From positions 287,501-351,500 of the forward strand of contig NZ_FNGS01000008.1 of NCBI RefSeq assembly GCF_900103285.1: a stretch of 64,000 bases of DNA. The letters are read 5' to 3'. The position numbers and the translations under genes were made by a program. Source of the DNA: Siphonobacter aquaeclarae. GTDB taxonomy: Bacteria; Bacteroidota; Bacteroidia; Cytophagales; Spirosomataceae. Positions 1 to 8,303 of this stretch are shown here, piece by piece (the first letter of the stretch is position 1; every line of letters begins with the position of its first letter). Under the pieces are notes generated by a model. The model saw nothing but the letters and a program-made list of their open reading frames with translations, had not been told where the DNA came from and did not search any database.

Positions 1-2
1 CA

Positions 3-161
3 TTCCTTGCGATGAATACCGGTTACCTCGAGCGCGTTCCTGCCCGTCTGAAAGCGAAAGCAATGAAGTATGCAGGTGAGGCGGAGGAAGCTCCTGCCGA
101 AGAAGCGGCTCCTGCCGATAGCACTGCCTCTGCTGCCGGCGCTGCGGCTTCACTCCGTTAA
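3..161 (+). CDS. C-terminal end of a gene cut by the window edge, probably cytochrome c oxidase subunit II
   Basis: The reading frame is open from base 3 to the TAA at 159-161 and gives the last 52 residues of a protein. The tail is rich in Ala, Glu and Pro (APAEEAAPAD) and ends in AASLR. No diagnostic domain is left. The call rests on position: it lies 26 bp upstream of ctaD on the same strand, where Bacteroidota normally carry the subunit II gene, and low-complexity Ala/Pro tails are common in that subunit. It could instead be another respiratory gene. Confidence 0.5.
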   Translation, partial: FLAMNTGYLERVPARLKAKAMKYAGEAEEAPAEEAAPADSTASAAGAAASLR

Positions 162-187
162 TATTGGATCTTTAAACTTCACACGAT

Positions 188-2086
188 ATGGCAACTGCTG
201 CAACGACTCACGACGCTCATGCACACCACGAGCACGACCATGAGCATGAGCATCACGAGCAAAATTTTATTCAGAAGTATGTCTTCTCGGAAGATCACAA
301 GATGATCGCCAAGCAATACCTGATTACGGGTATTATCTGGGCCTTCATCGGTGGTTTGCTGTCGATACTTTTCCGTCTTCAACTCGGTTTCCCCGATCTG
401 AAGCTGGAAGGACTCCGCTGGCTCCTCGGCAACTGGATAAGCGCCGAAGGCAAGCTCGAACCTGAATTCTACCTCGCACTGGTGACGATGCACGGTACCA
501 TCATGGTATTCTTCGTGTTGACGGCCGGTCTGAGCGGTACGTTCTCCAACTTCCTCATTCCCCTGCAGATTGGTGCCCGCGACATGGCATCCGGCTTCCT
601 GAACATGCTTTCCTACTGGTTTTTCCTGGTAGCAAGTGTGATCATGCTGTCGTCTTTGTTCCTGTCGACCGGTCCCGCTTCCGGTGGCTGGGTTATCTAC
701 CCGCCGCTTTCAGCGTTACCGCAGGCTTCGCCCGGTTCGGGTATGGGGATGACCCTCTGGCTCGTAGCGATGGCGCTGTTCATCGTCTCGCAGCTGATGG
801 GTGGTCTGAACTACGTCACTACGATCATTAACCTGCGTACCCGCGGAATGTCGTTCAGCAAACTTCCGCTGACGATCTGGTCGTTCTTCTTTACGGCTGT
901 CCTGGGTATCCTGTCGTTCCCGGTACTTTTCTCAGCGGCGCTGCTGCTGATCTTTGACCGCAGCTTCGGTACGAGCTTCTATATCTCCGAAATTTATATC
1001 GGTGGTGAGGCGCTTCCGCAGCAGGGCGGTTCCGCTATCCTGTTCCAGCACTTGTTCTGGTTCCTCGGCCACCCGGAAGTATACATCGTACTTCTTCCGG
1101 CACTGGGTATTACGTCTGAAGTAATCGCGACCAACGCCCGCAAGCCGATCTTCGGTTACCGTGCGATGATCGGTTCCATGCTCGGTATTACGTTGCTCGC
1201 GTTCATCGTATGGGCGCACCACATGTTCGTGACCGGTATGAACCCGTTCCTCGGTTCTGTCTTTATGTTCCTGACGCTGATCATTGCCGTGCCTTCTGCG
1301 GTAAAAGGCTTCAACTACATCACGACGCTCTGGCGCGGTAACATCATCTTCACGCCGGCGATGCTGTTCTCGATCGGTCTGGTTTCGCTGTTCGTTGCAG
1401 GTGGTATTACCGGTATTATTCTGGGTAACGCTGCCCTCGATATTCAGCTCCACGATACGTACTTCGTCGTCGCTCACTTCCACCTGGTAATGGGTTCGGC
1501 GTCGTTCTTCGGACTGATGGCAGGGGTATACCACTGGTTCCCCAAGATGTTCGGTCGTATGATGAACCCGACGCTCGGATACATCCACTTCTGGATTTCC
1601 TTTATCGGTGTGTTCTGCGTCTTCCTGCCGATGCACTACATCGGGATCGCCGGTTTCCCGCGTCGCTACTATTCATTCTCGACGTATGACCTGACGAACT
1701 CGTTCGCAGACATGAACATGTTCATCTCGGCAGCAGCTATCGTGACGTTTGCGGCACAGGCGCTGTTCGCTTGGAACTTCTTCTACTCGATCTTCAAAGG
1801 CAAGAAGTCTGTACAAAACCCCTGGCATTCCAACACGCTGGAATGGACGGCTCCCATCAAGCCCGGTCACGGAAACTGGGAAGGTCCTATCCCCGCTGTT
1901 TACCGCTGGCCGTACGACTATTCGAAGCCGGGCGCCGTGGAAGATTACATTCCGCAGACCGTACCGTTCTCAGCTACGCCTGAGTCGAACCTGCCCGAAG
2001 AAACCGAGCAAATCGCACTCGAAAAGGATATCGACGAACTGCACACAGAGCAGCGGATCGTTTCTGCCAAGTCCGGCGGACATTGA
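188..2086 (+). CDS. ctaD: Cytochrome c oxidase subunit I
   Basis: Catalytic subunit of a heme-copper oxidase that reduces O2 to water and pumps protons in the inner membrane; 632 aa with about 12 hydrophobic segments. Visible ligands are H102 (heme a, in MHGTIMVFF), H295 and Y299 of GHPEVY (CuB and cross-linked Tyr), H344-H345 (CuB) and H422/H430/H432 in LHDTYFVVAHFHLVMG. The GHPEVY form marks an A-type oxidase. Residues 8-23 hold nine His alternating with acidic residues, an unusual metal-binding-like extension ahead of the conserved start. The ATG is 26 bp after the preceding stop, and the gene ends at a strong terminator. Confidence 0.98.
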   Translation: MATAATTHDAHAHHEHDHEHEHHEQNFIQKYVFSEDHKMIAKQYLITGIIWAFIGGLLSILFRLQLGFPDLKLEGLRWLLGNWISAEGKLEPEFYLALVTMHGTIMVFFVLTAGLSGTFSNFLIPLQIGARDMASGFLNMLSYWFFLVASVIMLSSLFLSTGPASGGWVIYPPLSALPQASPGSGMGMTLWLVAMALFIVSQLMGGLNYVTTIINLRTRGMSFSKLPLTIWSFFFTAVLGILSFPVLFSAALLLIFDRSFGTSFYISEIYIGGEALPQQGGSAILFQHLFWFLGHPEVYIVLLPALGITSEVIATNARKPIFGYRAMIGSMLGITLLAFIVWAHHMFVTGMNPFLGSVFMFLTLIIAVPSAVKGFNYITTLWRGNIIFTPAMLFSIGLVSLFVAGGITGIILGNAALDIQLHDTYFVVAHFHLVMGSASFFGLMAGVYHWFPKMFGRMMNPTLGYIHFWISFIGVFCVFLPMHYIGIAGFPRRYYSFSTYDLTNSFADMNMFISAAAIVTFAAQALFAWNFFYSIFKGKKSVQNPWHSNTLEWTAPIKPGHGNWEGPIPAVYRWPYDYSKPGAVEDYIPQTVPFSATPESNLPEETEQIALEKDIDELHTEQRIVSAKSGGH

Positions 2087-2113
2087 TTTCCGGTTGCTGA
2101 CTGATATTCCCGT

Positions 2114-2147
2114 CGCGGAGCCTCTTTCGGGGCTCCGCGATTTTTTT
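2114..2147 (+). terminator. Rho-independent terminator after ctaD
   Basis: A perfect 9-bp stem (2114-2122 with 2131-2139, arm CGCGGAGCC) with an 8-nt loop, then seven T at 2141-2147. It separates subunits I/II from the ctaA operon. Confidence 0.88.
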
Positions 2148-2159
2148 GTGATCAACCGG

Positions 2160-2190
2160 TTGAAAAAGAAGGTTTTGAGAGCGAAATTTG
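2160..2190 (+). promoter_or_regulatory. Candidate promoter for the ctaA-ctaB operon
   Basis: TTG at 2160-2162 and GAAATTTG at 2183-2190 (consensus TAnnTTTG) are separated by 20 nt, the usual Bacteroidota spacing. The first base of the -7 element deviates. It lies just after the ctaD terminator and about 50 bp before the ctaA ATG. Confidence 0.45.
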
Positions 2191-2241
2191 CGGCTCGAAA
2201 CGCCGTCATACCGACCGCGTACCATTTTAGTTGAAGGAAGC

Positions 2242-3249
2242 ATGTGGTTTAGAAAACTGGGAATAGCGACGATCGTTGTCGTGTATCTGGTGGTAGTAGC
2301 CGGTGGAGTAGTGAGAAGTACGGGAGCCGGAATGGGCTGCCCTGACTGGCCGAAATGCTTTGGTACCTGGGTACCGCCTACTGACGCGTCACAGCTCCCG
2401 CCCGATTACCAAGAGATTTTCGGGGCAAAACTCAAGGGAGAAGTCGTTTTCAATGCCGTTAAAACCTGGACGGAATACGGGAACCGGTTGGTTGGCGCCC
2501 TTGCCGGAATTTTTGTCTTCGCTACTTTTCTTGCCTCTTTGTCGTATTGGCGTAAGGACAGACCGCTTGTGTGGTTATCTTTGTGGGCGTTTTTGCTGAT
2601 GGGTTTTCAGGGCTGGCTCGGAGCGAAGGTTGTGGCAACGGAGCTGAAGCCGCTCATGGTGACGGTACACATGCTGGTCGCCATTGTGATTCTGTTTATC
2701 CTGATTTATGCCGTTTCCCGGGCTTATTCCATTAGCTGGGAAGTCGGACAAATACAGCGGAAGTCTTACCTGAACCGCATTCTGGGTCTTGCGATAGGCC
2801 TTTCTGTTCTTCAGGTATTGCTTGGGACGCAGCTGCGGGAAGCAATTGACGAGGTGGTTTTCCGGATCGGATACGAAGCCCGGGACCGCTGGATCGACGA
2901 AGTTTCCCAATCCGGACTGGCTTTTTACATTCACCGGTCTTTTTCTCTTGTGATTCTGGGTGTGCACCTCTGGTTACTGCGCGCACTCTTCCGGAATACG
3001 TCAAGAGAAGGATTGGTCAACCGCTACACGCGCGCCATGGTGGCGCTGGTAGCAACAGAAGTACTGACAGGTATCGGGATGGCCTATTTCGCCATTCCGG
3101 CGTTTCTCCAGCCTGTTCACCTCACACTGGCGCTGATCCTCCTGGGAGTCCAGTTTGTGGCGTTTCTATTGTTGAACTCCGAGCAGGTCTTCGGAAAGAT
3201 TAACAGGCCTTCCGGGAAACCGGCGGCGCCGTTTGCGAGCAATGTCTGA
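2242..3249 (+). CDS. ctaA: Heme A synthase (COX15/CtaA family)
   Basis: Converts heme O to heme A for cytochrome oxidase; inner-membrane protein of 335 aa with about eight hydrophobic segments. Family features are E78 in EYGNRLVGAL, H143 in VHMLVAIV, the IHRSFSLVILGVH helix and the QPVHLTLAL helix, whose His residues bind heme. A Cys pair (C33, C39 in GCPDWPKC) lies in the first external loop, as in type-I enzymes that carry a redox-active disulfide. The frame is open further upstream, but the ATG at 2242 directly precedes the first membrane segment. It overlaps ctaB by 8 bp. Confidence 0.93.
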   Translation: MWFRKLGIATIVVVYLVVVAGGVVRSTGAGMGCPDWPKCFGTWVPPTDASQLPPDYQEIFGAKLKGEVVFNAVKTWTEYGNRLVGALAGIFVFATFLASLSYWRKDRPLVWLSLWAFLLMGFQGWLGAKVVATELKPLMVTVHMLVAIVILFILIYAVSRAYSISWEVGQIQRKSYLNRILGLAIGLSVLQVLLGTQLREAIDEVVFRIGYEARDRWIDEVSQSGLAFYIHRSFSLVILGVHLWLLRALFRNTSREGLVNRYTRAMVALVATEVLTGIGMAYFAIPAFLQPVHLTLALILLGVQFVAFLLLNSEQVFGKINRPSGKPAAPFASNV

Positions 3250-4132
3250 AGTAAAAACGAACGTTTGGGAGCTTACCTGGCAGGAAAAGGCGAAAGCCTA
3301 TTTTGAACTGCTGAAGCACCGGCTGAGTACCTTCGTTGCCCTGTCCGGCACGTTTGGCTACTACCTCGCGGTGGATCAGGTGGAATGGATGCACCTGCTG
3401 CTGATCACCCTGGCCGGGTTTGGTATCACCGGAGCAGCCAATATCATCAATCAGATCTATGAAAAAGATTCAGATCTGCTGATGAAACGGACGCGGAACC
3501 GGCCCATTCCTTCAGGCCGGCTTTCGGTCACGGAGGCGACGGTGTTCTGCCTCATTCTGCTGGCAGGAAGCCTGTTCCTGTTCGTACATTTTTTCAACTT
3601 CCGTTCGGCGATTGTCGCCCTTCTCTCGGTCATTCTTTACGGATTTGTTTATACGCCGCTGAAGCGTTCGGGGCCGATTGCCGTCTTTGTCGGCGCAATC
3701 CCCGGAGCCTTTCCTCCGATGATCGGGTGGGTGGCGGCCACGAACCAGTTTGGCTGGGAGCCTGGCGTATTGTTTGCCATTCAGTTTTTCTGGCAGTTCC
3801 CGCATTTCTGGGCGCTTGCCTGGATGATCGACGACGACTACCGGCAGGCCGGTATCCGGTTGCTGCCTTACAACGGCAACAAAGGGCTTAAAACGGCCCG
3901 CGCGATTATGCTGTATACGGTTTTCCTGGTACCCCTCGGATGGATTCCGTACGAAATGGGTATTACCGGGATTACTTCCGCCATTCTGGCGACGCTGGGC
4001 GGGGTATTGCTCCTCGGGCATACGTTTTACCTCATGCGGGAAATCAGTGACGCAGCAGCCCGGCGCCTTTTCTTTGTAGCGATTGCGTATCTGCCCATTT
4101 TGCAGATCGTGTTTTTGTTGGATAAAGCCTGA
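3242..4132 (+). CDS. ctaB: Protoheme IX farnesyltransferase (heme O synthase)
   Basis: UbiA-family prenyltransferase that adds farnesyl to heme B, the step before CtaA. 296 aa, multi-pass. The first polyprenyl-binding motif is residues 70-88: N70, then E74, D76, D78 and MKRTRNRP, with Glu where many homologues have the first Asp. The second motif is IDDDYRQAGIRLLP. An upstream TTG at 3233 is in frame, but the ATG at 3242 gives the usual N-terminus. Its 8-bp overlap with ctaA suggests translational coupling. Confidence 0.95.
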   Translation: MSEVKTNVWELTWQEKAKAYFELLKHRLSTFVALSGTFGYYLAVDQVEWMHLLLITLAGFGITGAANIINQIYEKDSDLLMKRTRNRPIPSGRLSVTEATVFCLILLAGSLFLFVHFFNFRSAIVALLSVILYGFVYTPLKRSGPIAVFVGAIPGAFPPMIGWVAATNQFGWEPGVLFAIQFFWQFPHFWALAWMIDDDYRQAGIRLLPYNGNKGLKTARAIMLYTVFLVPLGWIPYEMGITGITSAILATLGGVLLLGHTFYLMREISDAAARRLFFVAIAYLPILQIVFLLDKA

Positions 4133-4158
4133 AAAAACGGGCTGCGGCCTGTGTAGAA

Positions 4159-4755
4159 ATGATGAATACGGAATTACCGCACCTGCGGAATTTGTCGGAA
4201 GAACCGAAACCTACGTTTTCGTTCCACCCGAAGAAATTCATGCTCTGGCTGGGAATCGCCAGCATTACCATGTCATTTGCCGGCTGGACGAGCGCCTATC
4301 TGGTGCGCCGTGCGGAGGGTAACTGGCTTGAGTTTGAAATACCGGCCATTTTCTGGTACAGTACCGGCGTCCTGCTGGTCAGCAGTATTTTTATGCACTT
4401 GTCCCTGCGTGCTGCAAAAAAAGACAAATTCGGCCAACTCAAAACGGCTATTTCGATTACTTTTGCACTCGGCTTGGTCTTTCTGTATCTGCAGATTCTT
4501 GGCTTCTACGAGCTGGTTAGTCAGGATCTGTATTTGGTGGGAAACCCTTCTGTCTCCTTTTTTGACGTACTGATTTTTATCCACGGGGTTCACGTGATCA
4601 GCGGATTGATCGTCCTGATCGTTTCCTTTGTCTCGGCCTGGCGGATGAAAATTCATGCCAAAAAACTGGATCGTCTGGAAATGGCTGCTTTATACTGGCA
4701 CTTTCTGGATGGGTTGTGGTTGTACCTGTTCGTTTTCCTGCTGAATTTCCGCTGA
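4159..4755 (+). CDS. Cytochrome c oxidase subunit III family protein (short paralogue)
   Basis: 198 aa with five hydrophobic segments, shorter than the second subunit III gene that follows. Family signatures are the FIHGVHVISGLIVL helix and the C-terminal YWHFLDGLWLYLFVFLLNF helix. It lies 26 bp after ctaB in the same direction. Bacteroidota oxidase clusters often carry two adjacent subunit III-like genes; the exact role of the short one is not clear from sequence. Two adjacent ATG codons (4159, 4162) are possible starts. Confidence 0.88.
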   Translation: MMNTELPHLRNLSEEPKPTFSFHPKKFMLWLGIASITMSFAGWTSAYLVRRAEGNWLEFEIPAIFWYSTGVLLVSSIFMHLSLRAAKKDKFGQLKTAISITFALGLVFLYLQILGFYELVSQDLYLVGNPSVSFFDVLIFIHGVHVISGLIVLIVSFVSAWRMKIHAKKLDRLEMAALYWHFLDGLWLYLFVFLLNFR

Positions 4756-4846
4756 AACGGACGAACCCCGGAAGGCGGGTCATCGCCAACACGTCTCTTA
4801 CGGAGCGAAAAAACGAAATTGTTAACTGTAAAACGTATTTGAGTAC

Positions 4847-5608
4847 ATGGCAACACACGCTGCTGCTGAACCGAAACACTTATGGCTGGGCGGTGCAGAA
4901 CCAATGAAGGCCAGTTATGGTAAACTGATGATGTGGATTTTCCTCCTCTCAGATGCCTTTACTTTTTCAGGTCTTCTCATTGCGTACGGCTTGGTGAGAT
5001 ACAGCCACCCCGCCTTCGAAGGTGCCCCCCACGATTTCGTTTTTTCCCCTCAGTACTGGCCGATTCCTGAAAAGGTATTTGAGGCCGTTCCTTTCTTCCA
5101 CGGCCAGTCCATGCCGCTGGTCTTCGTCGGTCTGATGACGTTTATCCTTATCTTCAGCTCGGTGACGATGGTACTCGCGGTAGAAGCCGGCCACCGGAGA
5201 GACAAGGCTGACGTTGAAAAATGGATGCTCTGGACGATTCTCGGTGGTTTTACCTTCCTGGGTTCTCAGGCATGGGAGTGGGCTCACTTTATCCACGGAG
5301 CGGAGAAGCCGACCCTGGTAAATGACATCGTGAATGGTGTTCAGATTACGAAGGAAGTTTTTGGCGCCAACCTGCACATCAATCAGTACGGTCCGCAGCC
5401 GTTCGCCGACTTCTTCTTCTTCATCACCGGATTCCACGGTACGCACGTATTCTCAGGAGTACTCCTCAATGTTATCATCTTCTTCAACGTGTGTATGGGT
5501 CTGTACGAGCGCCGCGGCCATTATGAAATGGTTGAAAAAGTAGGTCTCTACTGGCACTTTGTCGACCTCGTCTGGGTATTCGTCTTCACGTTCTTTTATC
5601 TGGTTTAA
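4847..5608 (+). CDS. ctaE: Cytochrome c oxidase subunit III
   Basis: Membrane subunit of the aa3 oxidase; 253 aa. It has the conserved helices FHGTHVFSGVLLN and GLYWHFVDLVWVFVFTFFYLV and a first helix MMWIFLLSDAFTFSGLL. An internal loop (about residues 135-180) is longer than in the short paralogue. It is preceded by a 91-bp gap without an obvious terminator and followed 19 bp later by the subunit IV gene. Confidence 0.93.
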   Translation: MATHAAAEPKHLWLGGAEPMKASYGKLMMWIFLLSDAFTFSGLLIAYGLVRYSHPAFEGAPHDFVFSPQYWPIPEKVFEAVPFFHGQSMPLVFVGLMTFILIFSSVTMVLAVEAGHRRDKADVEKWMLWTILGGFTFLGSQAWEWAHFIHGAEKPTLVNDIVNGVQITKEVFGANLHINQYGPQPFADFFFFITGFHGTHVFSGVLLNVIIFFNVCMGLYERRGHYEMVEKVGLYWHFVDLVWVFVFTFFYLV

Positions 5609-5627
5609 TTGAAAAGCTCATTGTCTC

Positions 5628-5960
5628 ATGGCAACTGAATATACTGAATTTGTTGAGAAGGATGGCAAAGTGATTGCCAAGCCCCAAACCAAGGTTATCT
5701 GGCGTACATTCTGGATTCTGCTGATCATCACGGTACTGGAATTCGTCGTTGCATTTACACTGCCGCACCACATGCACCTGCTGAAGGTTGCGATCTTCGT
5801 CGGTATGACGATCCTCAAAGCGGGATACATCATCGGAGAGTTTATGCACCTTGCCCATGAAGTGAAGAGCCTGTTCTGGACGATCCTCGTACCGGTAGTC
5901 TTCATCGCCTGGCTGGTACTGGCCCTTCTCCTCGAAGGCGGCTTTATCGCTTCGTATTAA
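5628..5960 (+). CDS. Cytochrome c oxidase subunit IV family protein
   Basis: 110 aa, three predicted membrane segments. The central part HHMHLLKVAIFVGMTILKAGYIIGEFMHLAHE matches the bacterial COX4/CyoD-like family, a small subunit thought to stabilise the oxidase core. It is the last structural subunit of the cluster and is followed by a GC-rich hairpin before the SCO gene. Confidence 0.85.
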   Translation: MATEYTEFVEKDGKVIAKPQTKVIWRTFWILLIITVLEFVVAFTLPHHMHLLKVAIFVGMTILKAGYIIGEFMHLAHEVKSLFWTILVPVVFIAWLVLALLLEGGFIASY

Positions 5961-5973
5961 GAATTTAAAAGGA

Positions 5974-5991
5974 GGGAGCCTTCGGGCTCCC
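5974..5991 (+). other. UUCG-loop hairpin between subunit IV and SCO genes
   Basis: A perfect 7-bp stem (GGGAGCC with GGCTCCC) closes a TTCG tetraloop, then TGCCTGTTT without a clean T-run. It could be a leaky terminator or a processing/stability element lowering expression of the assembly genes relative to the subunits. Confidence 0.6.
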
Positions 5992-6007
5992 TGCCTGTTT
6001 GCACACT

Positions 6008-6730
6008 ATGTGGAATTGGAAAAAAGCCGGACTCCTTACGTTACTGTTGGTAGGTCCGGTTTTGACTTTTGTATGGATCCGGTTCGGAAGTACCAACCAT
6101 TTTTCCCTGCCACGGTATTTCCCCCTGAAGGATACATTATCCGGGCAGGTATTAATCCGGGAGCTTGGACCCGGCCGGGCCTGGTGGGAGCCGGAGCGTG
6201 ATACCCTGTTTCATACCATTCCGGCGTTTTCGCTGCTGTCGCAGGATAGCGTTGCTGTCACGAATGAAACGTTCAAAGGGAAAATCCGCGTCGCCGACTT
6301 TTTCTTTTCCCGGTGCCCGACTATATGCCCGAAACTGTCTGCGCAACTGGCCCGTGTACAGGATGTTTTTGCATCCGATCCCGATGTTGTGCTGGTTTCG
6401 CATACCATCGACCCGCAGCACGATACCCCTTCCGTCCTCAAGCGATATGGCGGGCAGTTCGATGCACAACCCGGCCGGTGGTATTTCCTGACCGGAAACA
6501 AAGCCGATCTGTATGCCCTTGCTATCAAAGGATATAAACTGGCCGTGCAGGACGACAGCGAAAAAACACCCGCTTCGGAAACCTTCACGCATGACAGTAA
6601 GTTGGTACTCGTAGATAAGGAAGGCGTGATCCGGGGATATTACGACGGAGAAGACCGGGAAGAAGTAGATCGCCTCATTCTCGAGATCCGTATTCTGGAA
6701 GATATTTACAAGAAGCGTCAGTCAAAATGA
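6008..6730 (+). CDS. SCO1/SenC copper chaperone
   Basis: Thioredoxin-fold protein that delivers copper to the CuA site of subunit II. 240 aa from the ATG at 6008: an N-terminal membrane anchor (residues 8-26) and a periplasmic domain. The copper ligands are all present: C103 and C107 in SRCPTICPK and H195 in FTHDSKLVLVD. A TTG at 5999 is in frame but less likely. Its last codons overlap the next gene by 4 bp (ATGA). Confidence 0.93.
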   Translation: MWNWKKAGLLTLLLVGPVLTFVWIRFGSTNHFSLPRYFPLKDTLSGQVLIRELGPGRAWWEPERDTLFHTIPAFSLLSQDSVAVTNETFKGKIRVADFFFSRCPTICPKLSAQLARVQDVFASDPDVVLVSHTIDPQHDTPSVLKRYGGQFDAQPGRWYFLTGNKADLYALAIKGYKLAVQDDSEKTPASETFTHDSKLVLVDKEGVIRGYYDGEDREEVDRLILEIRILEDIYKKRQSK

Positions 6731-7278
6731 ATCAAATGGTCATTCCGGAAGAAAAACAAAAAGGGTATCTTCTCTGGATCCGCATACTATCTGTTGCCAT
6801 TCCCCTGGCCGTGGCAATCTTGCTGAATCCACGTTTCCCAAAACTCCACCTGGGCGAATGGACACGGATATTGCCCCATATCAACGGCCTTATCAACACG
6901 GCGACGTCCCTGCTGCTGATAGCCGGATTCTATTTTGTGAAGAAGGGAAATGTAGCAGCGCACCGCCGGAGCATGCAAACCGCTTTTGTACTCGGGTCGC
7001 TATTCCTGGTGTCATATGTTTTGTATCACCTGACAAATGAGTCTACGACCTTCGAAGGGAAGGGAGCGCTGCTCCGTGGCTTTTATTTCTTCATTCTGAT
7101 CAGCCACATCCTGTTGTCGATTGTCGTGGTGCCGTTTGTACTGCTGGCTGTTTACTATGCCTGGAGCAACCAGATCCGCCGGCATAAGCGGATTGTAAAG
7201 GTGACGTACCCGTTGTGGTTGTACGTTTCCGTTACCGGAGTCATTGCCTACCTGATGATCAGTCCTTATTACGCCTGA
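6727..7278 (+). CDS. DUF420 family membrane protein (CtaM-like oxidase maturation factor)
   Basis: 183 aa with five hydrophobic segments and the DUF420 signature: HINGLINTATSLLLIAGF, then AAHRRSMQTAF, a membrane His in YVLYHLTNE, and ISHILLSIVVVP. DUF420 proteins such as CtaM are needed for maturation of heme-copper oxidases. The ATGA overlap with the SCO gene and the cluster context fit that role. Confidence 0.85.
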   Translation: MNQMVIPEEKQKGYLLWIRILSVAIPLAVAILLNPRFPKLHLGEWTRILPHINGLINTATSLLLIAGFYFVKKGNVAAHRRSMQTAFVLGSLFLVSYVLYHLTNESTTFEGKGALLRGFYFFILISHILLSIVVVPFVLLAVYYAWSNQIRRHKRIVKVTYPLWLYVSVTGVIAYLMISPYYA

Positions 7279-7283
7279 GCGAT

Positions 7284-7556
7284 ATGAAGAGATTCTTTTT
7301 TTCTTTGCTGCTGCTGGTCGTGACGACCGTTTCTTCTTTTGCCCAATGCGCGATGTGCCGGGCGTCGGTGGAAAGTACCTATAACGACGGGCGCTACCTG
7401 AGTGGATCGGGCCTTAATACCGGTATCCTGTACCTGCTGGCAATGCCATACCTCATCGTCGGGCTGATTGCTTATCTGTGGTACCGGCAGAGCCGCAAGG
7501 AGCATTCCCGCAAGATGGCAATCTGGCAGCGGCTACGTGGCGTCGCCCATTCCTGA
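7284..7556 (+). CDS. Small secreted or membrane-anchored CxxC protein
   Basis: 90 aa from the ATG at 7284, 5 bp after the DUF420 gene. A signal peptide (MKRFFFSLLLLVVTTVSSFA) is followed directly by QCAMCRASVES, which holds a CxxC motif, then one membrane helix (LNTGILYLLAMPYLIVGLIA) and a basic tail. No function is assigned. As the last gene of the oxidase assembly operon, with a CxxC at the external face, a role in copper or thiol handling during oxidase assembly is a reasonable inference. Confidence 0.75.
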   Translation: MKRFFFSLLLLVVTTVSSFAQCAMCRASVESTYNDGRYLSGSGLNTGILYLLAMPYLIVGLIAYLWYRQSRKEHSRKMAIWQRLRGVAHS

Positions 7557-7592
7557 ACAAGACATTTTGTGTTTGATCAATTGCCGATAGAT

Positions 7593-7635
7593 AGCCTCCC
7601 GTTCTCCGGATCGGGGGGCTTTGTTTTTGTTTTTT
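7593..7635 (+). terminator. Terminator of the cytochrome oxidase operon
   Basis: A 9-bp stem (7593-7601 with 7612-7620, one G-T wobble) and a 10-nt loop followed by a T-rich tract (TTGTTTTTGTTTTTT). Confidence 0.85.
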
Positions 7636-7735
7636 ACTGATTTGACAAATCGTTGCCTATTTTTCGGAAACCGATGCAACCTTTTGTCATATCCCCGCAT
7701 CTACCTGCTGAAGTTGGAAACCCTTATCCCAGGTC

Positions 7736-8302
7736 GTGAAAATTCTACCCTTGTTTCAAACGGAGGAGCAGCTGGTCAAAGCCTGTCAGAAGGCAGACCC
7801 CAAAGCTCAGCGAAGAGTGTACGACAAGTACGCTTCGCGGATGCTCTCTGTTTGCCGGCGGTATTTCAACGACGAGTACGAGGCAGAAGAAGCCATGATC
7901 GAGGGATTTGTGAAAGTGTTTGAGAAAATCGCACAGTTCAAACTGGAGGGGAGTTTCGAAGGATGGATCAGGCGGATCGTGGTGAATGAATGCCTGATGG
8001 CGCTGCGGGCCAAAAAGCAATTGGGCTGGCAGACAAGCTACGACGATGTACTGGAGGAGCCCACTCCGCAATTACCCGAAACATCACTCGAAGCGGCCGA
8101 TCTGATGCGGTTGATTGAATCGCTGCCGATCGGGTACCGGACGGTCTTCAACCTGTATGCTATCGAAGGTTACAGTCACGAGGAAATCGCCCGTACCCTG
8201 CAAATAACAGAAAGTACCTCGAAGTCGCAGTTACACCGGGCCAGGGCTTTGTTGCAGCGAATGATCGTTGAAGCAGATACCCGGCAATCCATTAACTACT
8301 GA
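7736..8302 (+). CDS. ECF RNA polymerase sigma factor
   Basis: 188 aa with sigma region 2 (about residues 20-95, including FEGWIRRIVVNECLMALR) and a region 4 helix-turn-helix (GYSHEEIARTLQITESTSKSQLHRARALL). The likely start is the GTG at 7736; no closer in-frame ATG keeps region 2 whole. It is followed after 1 bp by a single-TM protein and then an outer-membrane barrel, a common Bacteroidota arrangement of sigma factor, membrane partner and envelope target. Confidence 0.88.
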   Translation: MKILPLFQTEEQLVKACQKADPKAQRRVYDKYASRMLSVCRRYFNDEYEAEEAMIEGFVKVFEKIAQFKLEGSFEGWIRRIVVNECLMALRAKKQLGWQTSYDDVLEEPTPQLPETSLEAADLMRLIESLPIGYRTVFNLYAIEGYSHEEIARTLQITESTSKSQLHRARALLQRMIVEADTRQSINY

Positions 8303-8303
8303 C

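Noticed and set aside
211..256. Short repetitive CAC/CAT/GAG-rich tract as a DNA repeat
   Set aside because: It encodes the His/Glu/Asp-rich N-terminus of CtaD and has no independent repeat structure.
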